Assembly (NCBI GenBank): GCA_003599145.1
Contig: QZIT01000004.1
Span: forward strand, 1 to 64,000
DNA length: 64,000 bases
Direction of reading: 5' to 3'
DNA from: Candidatus Woesearchaeota archaeon
GTDB taxonomy: Archaea > Nanobdellota > Nanobdellia > Woesearchaeales > UBA9642
Part shown: positions 7,268 to 15,624 of the stretch, in pieces
How positions within the stretch are numbered: position 1 is the first letter of the stretch
Layout of the letters: each line of letters begins with the position of its first letter
Notes under the pieces: generated by a model
Told to the model about the DNA's origin: nothing
What the model saw: the letters and a program-made list of their open reading frames with translations, nothing else
Databases searched by the model: none
Position numbers and translations under genes: made by a program

Positions 7268-8563
7268 ATGTTGCTTGCTAAAACACTTTCTCATTATAAA
7301 AGAGACGATGTTCAAAGGGCTATTGCAGACCATGCTTTGCATAAGGAAGTTGCTGTTCTGTTTCAGCAAGGGTTTGGAAAAAGACCAGATACTTTGCATT
7401 ATGCAAACGACGTTTTAGAGCTTGCGAAAAAAGGCGCCTTAAGCTTTCATGCAAGTGAAGAGCTGTGGAGCAATCCTCTTGCATTAGCAACAAGCATGAG
7501 AAAGCAGGATTTGGATAGTTTAAGAAGAGGATGGGATTTGATTATTGATGTAGACTGCAAGATATTTTCCTACAGCAAAATCGCTGCCTATTATATAGTG
7601 AAGTTCCTTAAGTCTTTCGGCATAAGCGCAATTACCATAAAATTTTCTGGCAATAAAGGCTTTCACATTGCCATTCCTTTTGAGGCGTTTCCTGAAAAAA
7701 TAGGGAGTACAGAAACAAAGAACCTTTTTCCAGAGGCACCTCAGAGAATAGCCCTGTTGATAAAGGAATCTATAAAGCAACCTGTTGCAGATGCAATAAC
7801 TAAATTGGAAAAAAATGACTTAACAAGAATTGTTGAAAAGATAAAAGACAAAAGTGCCATTGTAACGACAAAAACAAAGGAAGGCTCTATGATGATGTTG
7901 AATGTGGATCCTTTCTTAGCCATAGACACTGTTTTAATCAGTTCACGCCATTTATACAGAATGCCCTATTCTTTTCATGAAAAATCTGGCTTAATATCTG
8001 TTCCCTTTGATGCTAATGCGATTTTGCAGTTTGATAAAAAAGATGCAATGCTTGAAAACGTTGTTGTAAAATATCCGTTTTTAGATAGGAATGTGAAAAA
8101 AGGAGAAGCTGCTTCCTTATTGAGAGAAGCGTTTGATTTCAAACCTCGTTTGGAAGTCACTGTTGAAAAAAAATATGTTGAAGCTGAAGAAAAAGTGAAT
8201 GTGAAAGAAGATTTCTTTCCTCCCTGCATACAGAAAATTCTTTTGGGCATGGAAGACGGCAGAAAAAGAGCATTGTTTATTTTAATAAATTTCTTCGGTT
8301 CCATAGGCTGGGATTATAGCAAAATAGAAGAAACTATTCTTGCGTGGAATAAAAAAAATAAGGAGCCATTGAGAGATACCTATGTCATGGGACAATTGAG
8401 ATATGCAAAAGTGAATAAGAAAAAAATTCTGCCTCCTAATTGCAATAATCAGGCCTATTATAAAGATCTAAACGTCTGCTGTCCTGATGACTTATGCAAA
8501 AGAGTAAAGAACCCTGTGAATTATGCAAAGAGGAAGGCGAGAATGATGGAGAGGAATGGGTAG
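7268..8563 (+). CDS. priS: Fused archaeo-eukaryotic primase (PriS plus PriL Fe-S domain)
   Basis: This 431-aa protein starts with a PriS catalytic domain: DVD at 94-96, SGNKGFH at 127-133, and the later IDTVLISSRHLYRMPYSFHE segment with the third Asp and the His-Arg substrate-binding motif. The last 115 residues are not PriS. PPCIQKIL, GRKRALFILINF, ILPPNC and NVCCPDDLC supply four spaced cysteines in the pattern of the PriL C-terminal Fe-S domain. One polypeptide therefore seems to combine both primase subunits in reduced form. Fused primases have been reported in Nanoarchaeum-type archaea. The upstream in-frame GTG/ATG region is excluded because ATG 7268 fits the TATA spacing. Confidence 0.8.
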   Translation: MLLAKTLSHYKRDDVQRAIADHALHKEVAVLFQQGFGKRPDTLHYANDVLELAKKGALSFHASEELWSNPLALATSMRKQDLDSLRRGWDLIIDVDCKIFSYSKIAAYYIVKFLKSFGISAITIKFSGNKGFHIAIPFEAFPEKIGSTETKNLFPEAPQRIALLIKESIKQPVADAITKLEKNDLTRIVEKIKDKSAIVTTKTKEGSMMMLNVDPFLAIDTVLISSRHLYRMPYSFHEKSGLISVPFDANAILQFDKKDAMLENVVVKYPFLDRNVKKGEAASLLREAFDFKPRLEVTVEKKYVEAEEKVNVKEDFFPPCIQKILLGMEDGRKRALFILINFFGSIGWDYSKIEETILAWNKKNKEPLRDTYVMGQLRYAKVNKKKILPPNCNNQAYYKDLNVCCPDDLCKRVKNPVNYAKRKARMMERNG

Positions 8564-8626
8564 TGTTGCTCTTGTCTATTTCTTAAATGGTTTTGATTTT
8601 TTCCAGAAATATTGAGAAAGAGCAAC

Positions 8627-8637
8627 TATATTAATAA
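8627..8637 (+). promoter_or_regulatory. TATA box TATATTAATAA
   Basis: Its centre is about 26 nt upstream of ATG 8657. Confidence 0.5.
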
Positions 8638-8656
8638 GGCCATCTTATTTGAAGGA

Positions 8657-9421
8657 ATGGATAACAAGAGAATTAAAAACTTTAGCAAAACAAAGTATTC
8701 TATAGACAATCCTGTCATGTGGCATGCTGAAGAGCAGAAAAGGGCAAAATCAGAAGTTTATTTTTTAGAAAGGCTTTTCAAAAAATATGGCTCTGGGAAA
8801 TCCGTTCTTGATGTTGGCTGCGGTACAGGTTCTCATGTTAATGCATTCCTGAAAAAGAATTATGCTGCGTTTGGCGTTGACATTAATCCTGAAATGATTG
8901 CGTTTGCGAAAAAGAAATTTGGCAATCAACATTTTGCTGTTGGAGACATGAAGCAAATTCAACTTAAAAATAGATTCGATGCAATTATTTGCTTTCGCTC
9001 AGTTTTCGTCAATAATATAACTCATCAGGAGATCATGCAAACGTTAAACTGTTTTTTTCAGTCTTTAAATAAAAAAGGACTTGTTATTATCGAACTGTTC
9101 AATCCTATCGTACTGATTCAAAAAAAGAAATTTAACGCTAAAGATGTTGAAGTGGCAAACGGCATAAAGGAGATTCGAGAGGAAGCTGTGGATGAACGGA
9201 ACCAGCTGTTGATAGGCAGGAGGTCCTATTATAAAAATAACAAGCTTCTTGAAAAGTGGACTATAACCTCAAGAATGTTCTTTCCCCAAGAATTAAAGTT
9301 TTACCTGGAATCTGCAGGATTTGTTTTTTTAGGCTTCTATGGGGGTTCCTGGGAAGGGTTTTCCATGAAGCATACACAGCTGGACGACTTCCGCATGTTG
9401 GTTGTTGCCAGGAAGCCATAA
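8657..9421 (+). CDS. SAM-dependent class I methyltransferase
   Basis: This 254-aa protein has motif I VLDVGCGTG at 50-58, the acidic motif II region GVDINPEM, and motif post-I/III segments (AVGDMKQI, FDAIICFRSVFVN). The fold is a standard Rossmann-like methyltransferase. The substrate is not evident; the later insertions (IREEAVDERNQLLIGRRSYY) resemble small-molecule methyltransferases of the UbiE/Methyltransf_25 type. ATG 8657 is preferred over upstream TTG 8612 because of the TATA spacing. It lies upstream of the ribosomal operon but is separated from it by that operon's own promoter. Confidence 0.75.
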   Translation: MDNKRIKNFSKTKYSIDNPVMWHAEEQKRAKSEVYFLERLFKKYGSGKSVLDVGCGTGSHVNAFLKKNYAAFGVDINPEMIAFAKKKFGNQHFAVGDMKQIQLKNRFDAIICFRSVFVNNITHQEIMQTLNCFFQSLNKKGLVIIELFNPIVLIQKKKFNAKDVEVANGIKEIREEAVDERNQLLIGRRSYYKNNKLLEKWTITSRMFFPQELKFYLESAGFVFLGFYGGSWEGFSMKHTQLDDFRMLVVARKP

Positions 9422-9429
9422 GCGCAACC

Positions 9430-9438
9430 TTTATAAAT
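9430..9438 (+). promoter_or_regulatory. TATA box TTTATAAAT of the ribosomal superoperon
   Basis: Transcription is predicted near 9460, which leaves a 5' leader of about 90 nt before rpl3. That is unlike most operons in this window. Confidence 0.6.
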
Positions 9439-9481
9439 GGCCAATTATTTCTCAAATTTACGTTAAATTCAAGTGAATTTA

Positions 9482-9538
9482 ATGGATACGAGCCTGAAAA
9501 ATTCCTTTTTTCAGTACAGGATATCCATGTACTTCTAA
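9482..9538 (+). CDS. Possible 18-aa leader peptide upstream of rpl3
   Basis: ATG 9482 opens an 18-codon frame (MDTSLKNSFFQYRISMYF) ending with TAA 13 nt before the rpl3 ATG. It contains the 9494-9514 hairpin. No clear ribosome site precedes it. It may be a chance frame or a translated leader that controls the operon. Confidence 0.25.
   Translation: MDTSLKNSFFQYRISMYF
9494..9514 (+). promoter_or_regulatory. Hairpin in the rpl3 leader
   Basis: CTGAAAAA (9494-9501) pairs perfectly with TTTTTCAG (9507-9514) around a 5-nt loop. It lies in the predicted untranslated leader of the ribosomal operon and could be a feedback or attenuation structure. Confidence 0.4.
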
Positions 9539-9551
9539 AGGACTCAAGCAC

Positions 9552-10514
9552 ATGCCAAAAAGACACGCACCTAGACGAGCCAGTATGCAATTCTGGCCAC
9601 GAAAACGAGCAAAGCGAGCTTATGCTAGAGTGAGGTCCTGGAAAACACAAAAAGAGGTTAATTTAACAGGATTTGCAGGCTATAAGGCAGGCATGACCCA
9701 CATCATGGTGCAGGATACTGACAAAAATTCCTTAACAAAAGGCATGGAAGTGTTTGTTCCGGTAACCGTCGTTGAATGCCCTCCGTTAAGGATTGTTGCT
9801 GTAAGATTCTACAAAAACGGCATTCCTGCAAAGGACATTGTTGTTTCTGTTTCAAAAGAACTGCAGAAAAAAACAAATCTGCCCCAAAAAGCCCACGAAT
9901 TCTCAGAAGTTCCCCATGATGATGTTGCTGTTCTCGTGTATACCCAGCCAAAAATGATAGGGTTTAAGAAAAAACCAGATGTATTCGAAGTGAAACTTTC
10001 AGGTACAGTTCAGGAAAAATTAGATTTCGTCAAAAATAATATTAATAAGGATATCAAGGCAGACTCTTTTTTCAAAGAAGGAGCATTTTTTGATACCCAC
10101 GTCATTACCAAAGGAAAAGGATTTCAAGGTCCGGTAAAAAGATTTGGCATTGACTTAAGACATCACAAATCTGAAAAAACCAAAAGAGGCCCTGGTTCTT
10201 TAGGCGGATGGTCAGAGCAAGGCCATGTTATGTACCGAGTTGCCCACGCTGGACAAATGGGCTATCACCAAAGGACAACCTATAACAAGCAAATTCTTAA
10301 AGTATCTCATAATCCTGAAGAAGTAAATCCTGCAGGCGGATTTATTCATTACGGCATCCTAAGAAATCCTTATGTTTTAGTGAAGGGTTCTGTCGATGGT
10401 CCTAAAAAAAGAATGATACTCTTTACGTTGCCACGAAGAATAACTGTCAAAAAACAGGCACGAGAGCTGCCAACCATAACGCATATCAGCACAAGCTCTA
10501 AACAAGGAAGATGA
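9552..10514 (+). CDS. rpl3: 50S ribosomal protein uL3
   Basis: This 320-aa protein has the archaeal uL3 N-terminus (MPKRHAPRRASMQFWPRKRA), GFAGYKAGMTHI, and the conserved KGKGFQGPVKRFG…GSLGGWSEQGHVMYRVAHAGQMGYHQRT region that reaches the peptidyl transferase centre. It is first in the S10 cluster and is preceded by AAAGGA as a ribosome site. The stop overlaps rpl4 by 4 nt. Confidence 0.97.
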   Translation: MPKRHAPRRASMQFWPRKRAKRAYARVRSWKTQKEVNLTGFAGYKAGMTHIMVQDTDKNSLTKGMEVFVPVTVVECPPLRIVAVRFYKNGIPAKDIVVSVSKELQKKTNLPQKAHEFSEVPHDDVAVLVYTQPKMIGFKKKPDVFEVKLSGTVQEKLDFVKNNINKDIKADSFFKEGAFFDTHVITKGKGFQGPVKRFGIDLRHHKSEKTKRGPGSLGGWSEQGHVMYRVAHAGQMGYHQRTTYNKQILKVSHNPEEVNPAGGFIHYGILRNPYVLVKGSVDGPKKRMILFTLPRRITVKKQARELPTITHISTSSKQGR

Positions 10515-11323
10515 AACTACCTATTATCAATAATGAAAATAAAAAAGTTGGAGAAAAGACTTTACCTAAACAGTTTAATGAACTTTACAGAGCAGATTTA
10601 ATAAAAAGAGCGGTTTTAGCATTACAATCAAACAGAAACGTTTATGGAAGCGATCCTCGTGCAGGAAAAAAAGCATCTGCAAGAATCTCTAAAAGAAGAA
10701 GAGACTACAGGGGAAGCTACGGAAAAGGCATCAGCAGAACGCCAAGAAAAGTAATGACTAAAAAAGGAACGCAGTTTAATTGGACAGGCGCTTTTGCTCC
10801 TAATACGGTAGGGGGAAGAAGAGCGCACCCTCCAAAGTCATGGAAAATTGTAGAACAAAAAATAAACGACAAGGAAAGAAAAATGGCATTAAGGAGTGCT
10901 ATTGCCGCATCGTTGAACAATCAACTTATCTCAAAAAGAAATCATGTTATTCCAACGCAATTCCCGTTTATCATCAGCTCAGAATTTGAAAACATTACCA
11001 AAGCAAAGGATTTTTTCAAAGCCCTTACGTCATTAGGGTTTGAAAAAGAGCTTGCAAGAGTAAAGGAAAAAAAGATCAGGGCAGGCAAAGGCAAAATAAG
11101 AGGAAGAAAATACGACACCAAGAAAGGTCCTTTGATTGTTGTCTCAAAAGAGTGCCCTTTGCTTAAGGCAGGAAAAAATATTCATGGATTGGAAATTGTG
11201 GCTGTTAAACAATTGAACTGCGAATTGCTGGCTCCTGGCTGCACAGCAGGAAGATTAACCTTATATACTGATGCGTCAGTCGATCTTATGCAAAAAGAAA
11301 ACTTGTTCATGGTGGCAAAATGA
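10511..11323 (+). CDS. rpl4: 50S ribosomal protein uL4
   Basis: This 270-aa archaeal-type uL4 has the basic loop typical of the tunnel extension (NRNVYGSDPRAGKKASARIS, then GGRRAHPPKSW). It lines the nascent-chain exit tunnel. It overlaps rpl3 and rpl23 by ATGA junctions, which indicates tight translational coupling. Confidence 0.97.
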   Translation: MKLPIINNENKKVGEKTLPKQFNELYRADLIKRAVLALQSNRNVYGSDPRAGKKASARISKRRRDYRGSYGKGISRTPRKVMTKKGTQFNWTGAFAPNTVGGRRAHPPKSWKIVEQKINDKERKMALRSAIAASLNNQLISKRNHVIPTQFPFIISSEFENITKAKDFFKALTSLGFEKELARVKEKKIRAGKGKIRGRKYDTKKGPLIVVSKECPLLKAGKNIHGLEIVAVKQLNCELLAPGCTAGRLTLYTDASVDLMQKENLFMVAK

Positions 11324-11568
11324 TTATTCAATATCCTTTATCAACAGAAAAATCCATAAGACTTATGGAATCTGAAAACAAGCTCATCTTTGTTGTTTCA
11401 CCAAAGGCAACAAAGCCAGAAATAAAAAAGGAAATTGAGCAAATGTTGAAAGTGACTGTTGACAAAGTAACTGTTTTAATTGGCGCTGACGGCAGGAAAA
11501 GGGCCTACGTAAAATTTGGAAAAGACACTCCTGCCATTGATGTGGCAACAAAGTTAGGATTGATGTAA
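11320..11568 (+). CDS. rpl23: 50S ribosomal protein uL23
   Basis: This 82-aa protein has the usual archaeal length. It opens with PLSTEKSIRLME and ends with the conserved KRAYVKFGKDTPAIDVATKLGL. uL23 sits at the tunnel exit and is the docking site of SRP and other exit-site factors. Confidence 0.97.
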   Translation: MIIQYPLSTEKSIRLMESENKLIFVVSPKATKPEIKKEIEQMLKVTVDKVTVLIGADGRKRAYVKFGKDTPAIDVATKLGLM

Positions 11569-11569
11569 G

Positions 11570-12274
11570 ATGGGAAAGAATTTAATTCAGCAGGCGAGAG
11601 GAAAAGGAACGCCTAGATACAGAGCTCCAAGCTTTAATTATTTTGGAGCAGCTAAAATAAACTTCAAGCAGGAATCTGCAAAGGTAGTTGATTTAGTTTT
11701 TTGCAGAGGCCATAGTGCGCCTTTGGCAAAATTGCAGTTTCCCAATAAAGAAGAAGGCTTGATTATTGCTTCAGACGGCATGAAAGTGGGCAATATCATT
11801 TACTTTGGCCAGCACGCGCAGCCATTAACAGGAAATACCTTGTTATTGAAAGACATTCCTGAAGGCTCATTAGTCTATAATATAGAGGGCATTCCTGGCG
11901 ATGGCGGAAGGTACGTCAGAGCATCTGGCGGATTTGCAAAAGTCAGCATCAAGACAGAAAATCAAGTCATGATCATCTTTCCTTCAAAAAAACAAAAAAC
12001 ATTCCATCCCTTATGCAAGGCCACAATGGGTATTGCTGCGGGAGGCGGAAGAAAGGAAAAGCCAATTATGAAAGCTGGAAATATGTACCATAGGATGAGA
12101 GCCAGAAACAAACGGTATCCTGAAATTTCAGGCTCTGCGCAAAACGCTGTGGACCATCCAATGGGCAACAAGAGAACATCGAGAAAATCAAAGGCTAAGC
12201 CCGTTTCAAGAAATGCGCCTCCTGGAAGAAAGGTTGGTTATATAGCAGCACGAAGAACAGGGCAGAAGAAATAA
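11570..12274 (+). CDS. rpl2: 50S ribosomal protein uL2
   Basis: This 234-aa protein starts MGKNLIQQARGKGTPRYRAP, as archaeal uL2 does, and contains AVDHPMGNKRTSRKSK near the C-terminus, the variant of the HPHGG-type loop at the subunit interface. In most archaea this loop reads HPFGG; here Met and Asn replace Phe and Gly. It is one nt after rpl23. Confidence 0.96.
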   Translation: MGKNLIQQARGKGTPRYRAPSFNYFGAAKINFKQESAKVVDLVFCRGHSAPLAKLQFPNKEEGLIIASDGMKVGNIIYFGQHAQPLTGNTLLLKDIPEGSLVYNIEGIPGDGGRYVRASGGFAKVSIKTENQVMIIFPSKKQKTFHPLCKATMGIAAGGGRKEKPIMKAGNMYHRMRARNKRYPEISGSAQNAVDHPMGNKRTSRKSKAKPVSRNAPPGRKVGYIAARRTGQKK

Positions 12275-12275
12275 C

Positions 12276-12656
12276 ATGGCAAAAAAAGAATTTACCTTTC
12301 GGGGAAAAGAACTTGAAGAGCTGAAAAAGCTTTCCATAGAGGAATTTGCAACGCTGCTTCCTGCGCGACAGCGCAGAAGCATACAGAGAGGGTTTACTGA
12401 TGAAAAGAAGAAATTCCTCAAAAAAGTTGCAAAAAAAGACAACGTTAAAACACACTTAAGAACCATGATTGTGTTTCCATCTATGGTGGGTAAGATTATA
12501 AAAATATACAACGGAAAGGAGTTTACTCCGGTTATTATCCAGGAAGAAATGATTGGCTGCTTTTTTGGCGAGTTATCCTTGACGAGGAGAAAAGTAGGCC
12601 ATAACGCACCAGGCATAGGAGCGACAAAATCCAGTTCAAACGTATCAGTAAAATGA
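12276..12656 (+). CDS. rps19: 30S ribosomal protein uS19
   Basis: This 126-aa protein has the archaeal N-terminal extension, then the uS19 core THLRTMIVFPSMVGKIIKIYNG, GEFSLTRR-like GELSLTRRKVGHNAPGIGAT. It forms part of the head of the small subunit with uS13. It overlaps rpl22 by 4 nt. Confidence 0.97.
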   Translation: MAKKEFTFRGKELEELKKLSIEEFATLLPARQRRSIQRGFTDEKKKFLKKVAKKDNVKTHLRTMIVFPSMVGKIIKIYNGKEFTPVIIQEEMIGCFFGELSLTRRKVGHNAPGIGATKSSSNVSVK

Positions 12657-13312
12657 ATGACCAAATAACTGCAAAAGTTTCAGGACGCGATTTGAGTATT
12701 TCGAGAAAGACAGGCATAGAGATTTGCAATCACCTGCGCAACAGGACAACCAAGCAGGCAAAAAGCATACTTGAAGATGCCATTGCCTTAAAAAGGCCAA
12801 TCCCTCATAAGCGATTTACCAATGGATTGGGTCATAAGCGGGGAAATCTGACGTCAGGACGATACTCTATCAAGGCGTGCACTGAACTTTTGAACATGAT
12901 TAAATCAGCAGAATCCAACGCGCAAGATAAAGGACTTAATATCAATGCATTAAAAATTGTTCATTTTGCAACACAGAAAGCATCAACACCATTTCATCAT
13001 GGAAGGCAGACAAGAAGAAAAACAAAGCGAAGTCATGTCGATTTGGTTGTTGCAGAAATGAGCAAAGATGATAAAAAGATAGAAGCAAAGCACGAAAAAT
13101 CTGGCGAAGCAGAATCAGACAAAAAACCAGTTATTGAAAAAAAAGTCACTGTAACGCCTATTGAAAAGACAGTTCCTGAAAAGACGGTGTCAAAAGAAAT
13201 CAAAAAGACCGATGCTCAAAAAAAGAACTATGAAGAAGAAAGGGCAAGACTCAAAAAAATTGTTGAAGAAAAAAGAAAGCAAAAAGAACAGGAAAAGAAG
13301 TTGATGGCATAA
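12653..13312 (+). CDS. rpl22: 50S ribosomal protein uL22 with charged C-terminal extension
   Basis: The first 140 residues are archaeal uL22 (ISRKTGIEICNHLRNRTTKQ, GRYSIKAC, PFHHGRQTRRKTKRSHVDLV). Residues from about 140 to 219 form a Lys/Glu-rich low-complexity tail (KKPVIEKKVTVTPIEKT…) absent from most homologues. Similar tails occur on uS3, eL32 and eL14 here, so they seem a trait of this genome. Confidence 0.95.
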   Translation: MNDQITAKVSGRDLSISRKTGIEICNHLRNRTTKQAKSILEDAIALKRPIPHKRFTNGLGHKRGNLTSGRYSIKACTELLNMIKSAESNAQDKGLNINALKIVHFATQKASTPFHHGRQTRRKTKRSHVDLVVAEMSKDDKKIEAKHEKSGEAESDKKPVIEKKVTVTPIEKTVPEKTVSKEIKKTDAQKKNYEEERARLKKIVEEKRKQKEQEKKLMA

Positions 13313-14055
13313 TGATTGAACGGAAATTTATCAAACAAAATATGAAAGAGCATGCAATTAAAGAGTATATTTCACAGCATGTTTCCAATGCAGGCCATAG
13401 CTATACTAAATTGCAGCGGACTCCTTTGGGAGAAAAAATCATCATCTGCGCTTCCCGTCCAGGCTTAGTGGTGGGCAAGAGCGGAGCAAATATTGCACGG
13501 TTAACCAGAGAACTAAAAGAAAAATTCCACTTAGAAAATCCGCAGATAGAGCTTGTTGAAGTTGAGCAGCCGGATCTTGATCCTAGCGTTGTTTCAGAGA
13601 GCATTGCAGGCTCTTTGGAAAGATATGGCTCTGCGAGATTCAAGGCAATAGGGCATGCAGCCATGACAAAAGTGATGAAAGCAGGCGCCCTCGGCGTTGA
13701 AATTGTCATCTCAGGAAAAATTCCCAGTACCAGAGCAAAATCGTGGAGATTTTACCAAGGATACTTGAAGAAATGCGGAGACATTGCCTTAGTTGGCGTA
13801 CACAAGGCTTATGCAAGTGCAAAGCTCAAAACGGGCATCATAGGCATCAAGGTCAGTATTTTGCCATCGACCACCGTGCTTCCTGACCACATAGAATTTG
13901 TTGAGCAGAAGCAAGAACTGGTTGAAGAAGTAACGGAAACCGATAGTGCAGTGCAGGAAATAAAAGAACAGGTTGCTGAAGAAACACAACCTGCAAAAAA
14001 ACCCGCAAAGAAGGCGACTAAAAAAACAAAGGCGAAAAAGAAAGATGAAAGCTAA
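13312..14055 (+). CDS. rps3: 30S ribosomal protein uS3
   Basis: This 247-aa protein has the KH domain with VVGKSGANIARLTREL (GxxG type) and the C-terminal S3 domain (GSARFKAIGHAAMTKVMKAGALGVEI, IPSTRAKSWRFYQGYL). It forms part of the mRNA entry channel. The last 40 residues are an Ala/Lys/Glu-rich tail. It overlaps rpl29 by 11 nt. Confidence 0.97.
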   Translation: MIERKFIKQNMKEHAIKEYISQHVSNAGHSYTKLQRTPLGEKIIICASRPGLVVGKSGANIARLTRELKEKFHLENPQIELVEVEQPDLDPSVVSESIAGSLERYGSARFKAIGHAAMTKVMKAGALGVEIVISGKIPSTRAKSWRFYQGYLKKCGDIALVGVHKAYASAKLKTGIIGIKVSILPSTTVLPDHIEFVEQKQELVEEVTETDSAVQEIKEQVAEETQPAKKPAKKATKKTKAKKKDES

Positions 14056-14224
14056 AGAATTACGTTCACTAAACAAAGAAGAGCAAGAAAAAAAACTTGG
14101 AGAGGCTCAGTTTGAACTCATGAAGATGAAGTCCCAAGTCGCAACAGGGACAACACCAAAAAATCCTCATGAGATCAAAAAAGTTAAGAAAATAATTGCG
14201 AGAATAAAGACACTACAAAAATGA
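14045..14224 (+). CDS. rpl29: 50S ribosomal protein uL29
   Basis: This 59-aa protein begins MKAKELRSLNKEEQEKKLGE, a standard uL29 start. A longer in-frame version exists upstream, but it overlaps the uS3 tail and adds only a basic stretch unlike uL29, so ATG 14045 is chosen. It overlaps the aIF1 start by ATGA. Confidence 0.93.
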   Translation: MKAKELRSLNKEEQEKKLGEAQFELMKMKSQVATGTTPKNPHEIKKVKKIIARIKTLQK

Positions 14225-14529
14225 GTGAGATAGATCCAATAACAGGCCTTCCAAAAGACCTTGGCGTATGGGAAACAATAACGAAAGAAAGCCAAAAGAT
14301 AACGGCAAAAATCGTCAAGAAAAAATTCGGCAAACAATACACCCTTGTGCAAGGGTTTGAAACCAAAGAAGTTGACCTGAAGGACGTTGTGAAGAAGCTG
14401 AAAAGCAAATTTGCTTGCGGCGGAACAACAAAGGACAATTATGTCGAGCTTCAAGGCAATCACCTGGGGAAAATCAAGCAAGCCCTTATTGACCTCGGGT
14501 TTCAGCCGGAAACCATAGACGTCAAGTGA
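14221..14529 (+). CDS. sui1: Translation initiation factor aIF1 (SUI1)
   Basis: This 102-aa protein has the SUI1 core (KFGKQYTLVQGFE, CGGTTKDNYVELQGNHLGKIKQAL). aIF1 binds the P-site region of the 30S subunit and guards start-codon choice. In archaea it commonly lies between rpl29 and the RNase P gene rnp1. Here the rnp1 slot is empty and a 51-nt spacer leads to uS17. Confidence 0.95.
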   Translation: MSEIDPITGLPKDLGVWETITKESQKITAKIVKKKFGKQYTLVQGFETKEVDLKDVVKKLKSKFACGGTTKDNYVELQGNHLGKIKQALIDLGFQPETIDVK

Positions 14530-14580
14530 ACGTGGAAAGGAGCACAGGATCATCATACCTAGCTAATAAAAGTGGAACAC

Positions 14581-14838
14581 ATGAAAAAAAAACTACCAAC
14601 AAGAGGAAGAACCTTTGTAGGAACGGTTGTCAGCAATAAAATGCAGAGAACCGTCACGGTGCAGTGGGTTAGAAAGAGGTACATGAACAAATACGAGCGA
14701 TACGAGCTGCGCAGAACAAAAGTAAAAGCGCACAATCCAGACACGATTGATGCCAAGATGGGCGATAGGGTAAAAATCATGGAAACAAGGCCTATTTCAA
14801 AAACAAAACACTTTATCGTTATTGAGGTGTTGAAATGA
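14581..14838 (+). CDS. rps17: 30S ribosomal protein uS17
   Basis: This 85-aa protein contains RTFVGTVVSNKMQRTVTVQW and KAHNPDTIDAKMGDRVKIMETRPISKTKHF, both diagnostic of archaeal uS17. ATG 14581 is chosen over GTG 14572 because a GTGGA site precedes it. It overlaps rpl14 by ATGA. Confidence 0.94.
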   Translation: MKKKLPTRGRTFVGTVVSNKMQRTVTVQWVRKRYMNKYERYELRRTKVKAHNPDTIDAKMGDRVKIMETRPISKTKHFIVIEVLK

Positions 14839-15236
14839 AGGCAGTCAAGGCAAGTATCGGCAAACCATTGCCTGTCGGTGCCTATATAGAAACCTGTGAC
14901 AATTCAGGCGCAAAAATAATCAAAATCACTGCAGTTATAGGACACAAAACCGTCAAGGGAAGATATCCTGCGGCAGGCGTAAGCGATTTAATCAGTGCGG
15001 CAGTGAAAAAGGGAAAACCAGATATGAGAAAGCAGGTTGTTTTTGGAGTCATCGTCAGGCAGCGAAAAGAGTATAGACGGCCTGATGGTACAAGAATTAA
15101 ATTCGAGGACAACAGTGTTGTTATCGTCAAAGATAAAAAAGGAAACCCTAAGGGAACCTTGCTGAAAGGACCTATTGCAAAAGAAGTCGTTGAACGGTGG
15201 CCTGCGATTGCAAAAATCGCGAGCGTTGTGGTGTAA
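14835..15236 (+). CDS. rpl14: 50S ribosomal protein uL14
   Basis: This 133-aa protein has YIETCDNSGAKIIKITAVIG and the conserved VVIVKDKKGNPKGTLLKGPI…ERWPAIAKIAS. uL14 is at the subunit interface and contacts initiation and anti-association factors. Length and order are standard. Confidence 0.97.
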   Translation: MKAVKASIGKPLPVGAYIETCDNSGAKIIKITAVIGHKTVKGRYPAAGVSDLISAAVKKGKPDMRKQVVFGVIVRQRKEYRRPDGTRIKFEDNSVVIVKDKKGNPKGTLLKGPIAKEVVERWPAIAKIASVVV

Positions 15237-15237
15237 T

Positions 15238-15624
15238 ATGAAAACAAAATTTTCACCTTCATGGAAATCAAGTGTACAACCAAGAAAGCAGAGAAAATAC
15301 AGAAAGCATGCTCCGTTGCATTTGCGCTCAGCGTTCTTGAATGTGCATCTTTCAAAGGAGCTGAGAACAAAATACGGCAAGCGTAGCATGGGTATCAGGC
15401 AGGGAGATAAAGTGCGAATAATGAAAGGTAGGTTCGTAAAAACAGAGGGCACTGTTGAATCGGTTAATTTGAAGAAAATTAAGGTGTATATTTCAAAGGC
15501 AGAAATCCAGAAAAAAGACGGCTCAAAAACTAAGTATCCTTTGGACCCTTCAAATTTGCTCTTGCTGGAAGCGGTTATGGATGATAAAAAACGATCAAAA
15601 AAGTTGAACAAAGTGAAACCATGA
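15238..15624 (+). CDS. rpl24: 50S ribosomal protein uL24
   Basis: This 128-aa protein starts MKTKFSPSWKSSVQPRKQRK and carries the KOW motif (IRQGDKVRIMKGRFVKTEGT). It is an early assembly protein near the tunnel exit. The frame is open further upstream inside rpl14, but ATG 15238 is one nt after the rpl14 stop and matches the family N-terminus. Confidence 0.95.
   Translation: MKTKFSPSWKSSVQPRKQRKYRKHAPLHLRSAFLNVHLSKELRTKYGKRSMGIRQGDKVRIMKGRFVKTEGTVESVNLKKIKVYISKAEIQKKDGSKTKYPLDPSNLLLLEAVMDDKKRSKKLNKVKP

Noticed and set aside
14530-14580. 51-nt gap between aIF1 and uS17 as a remnant of rnp1
   Set aside because: I can read no part of an RNase P p29 sequence in it in any frame; it is too short to decide.
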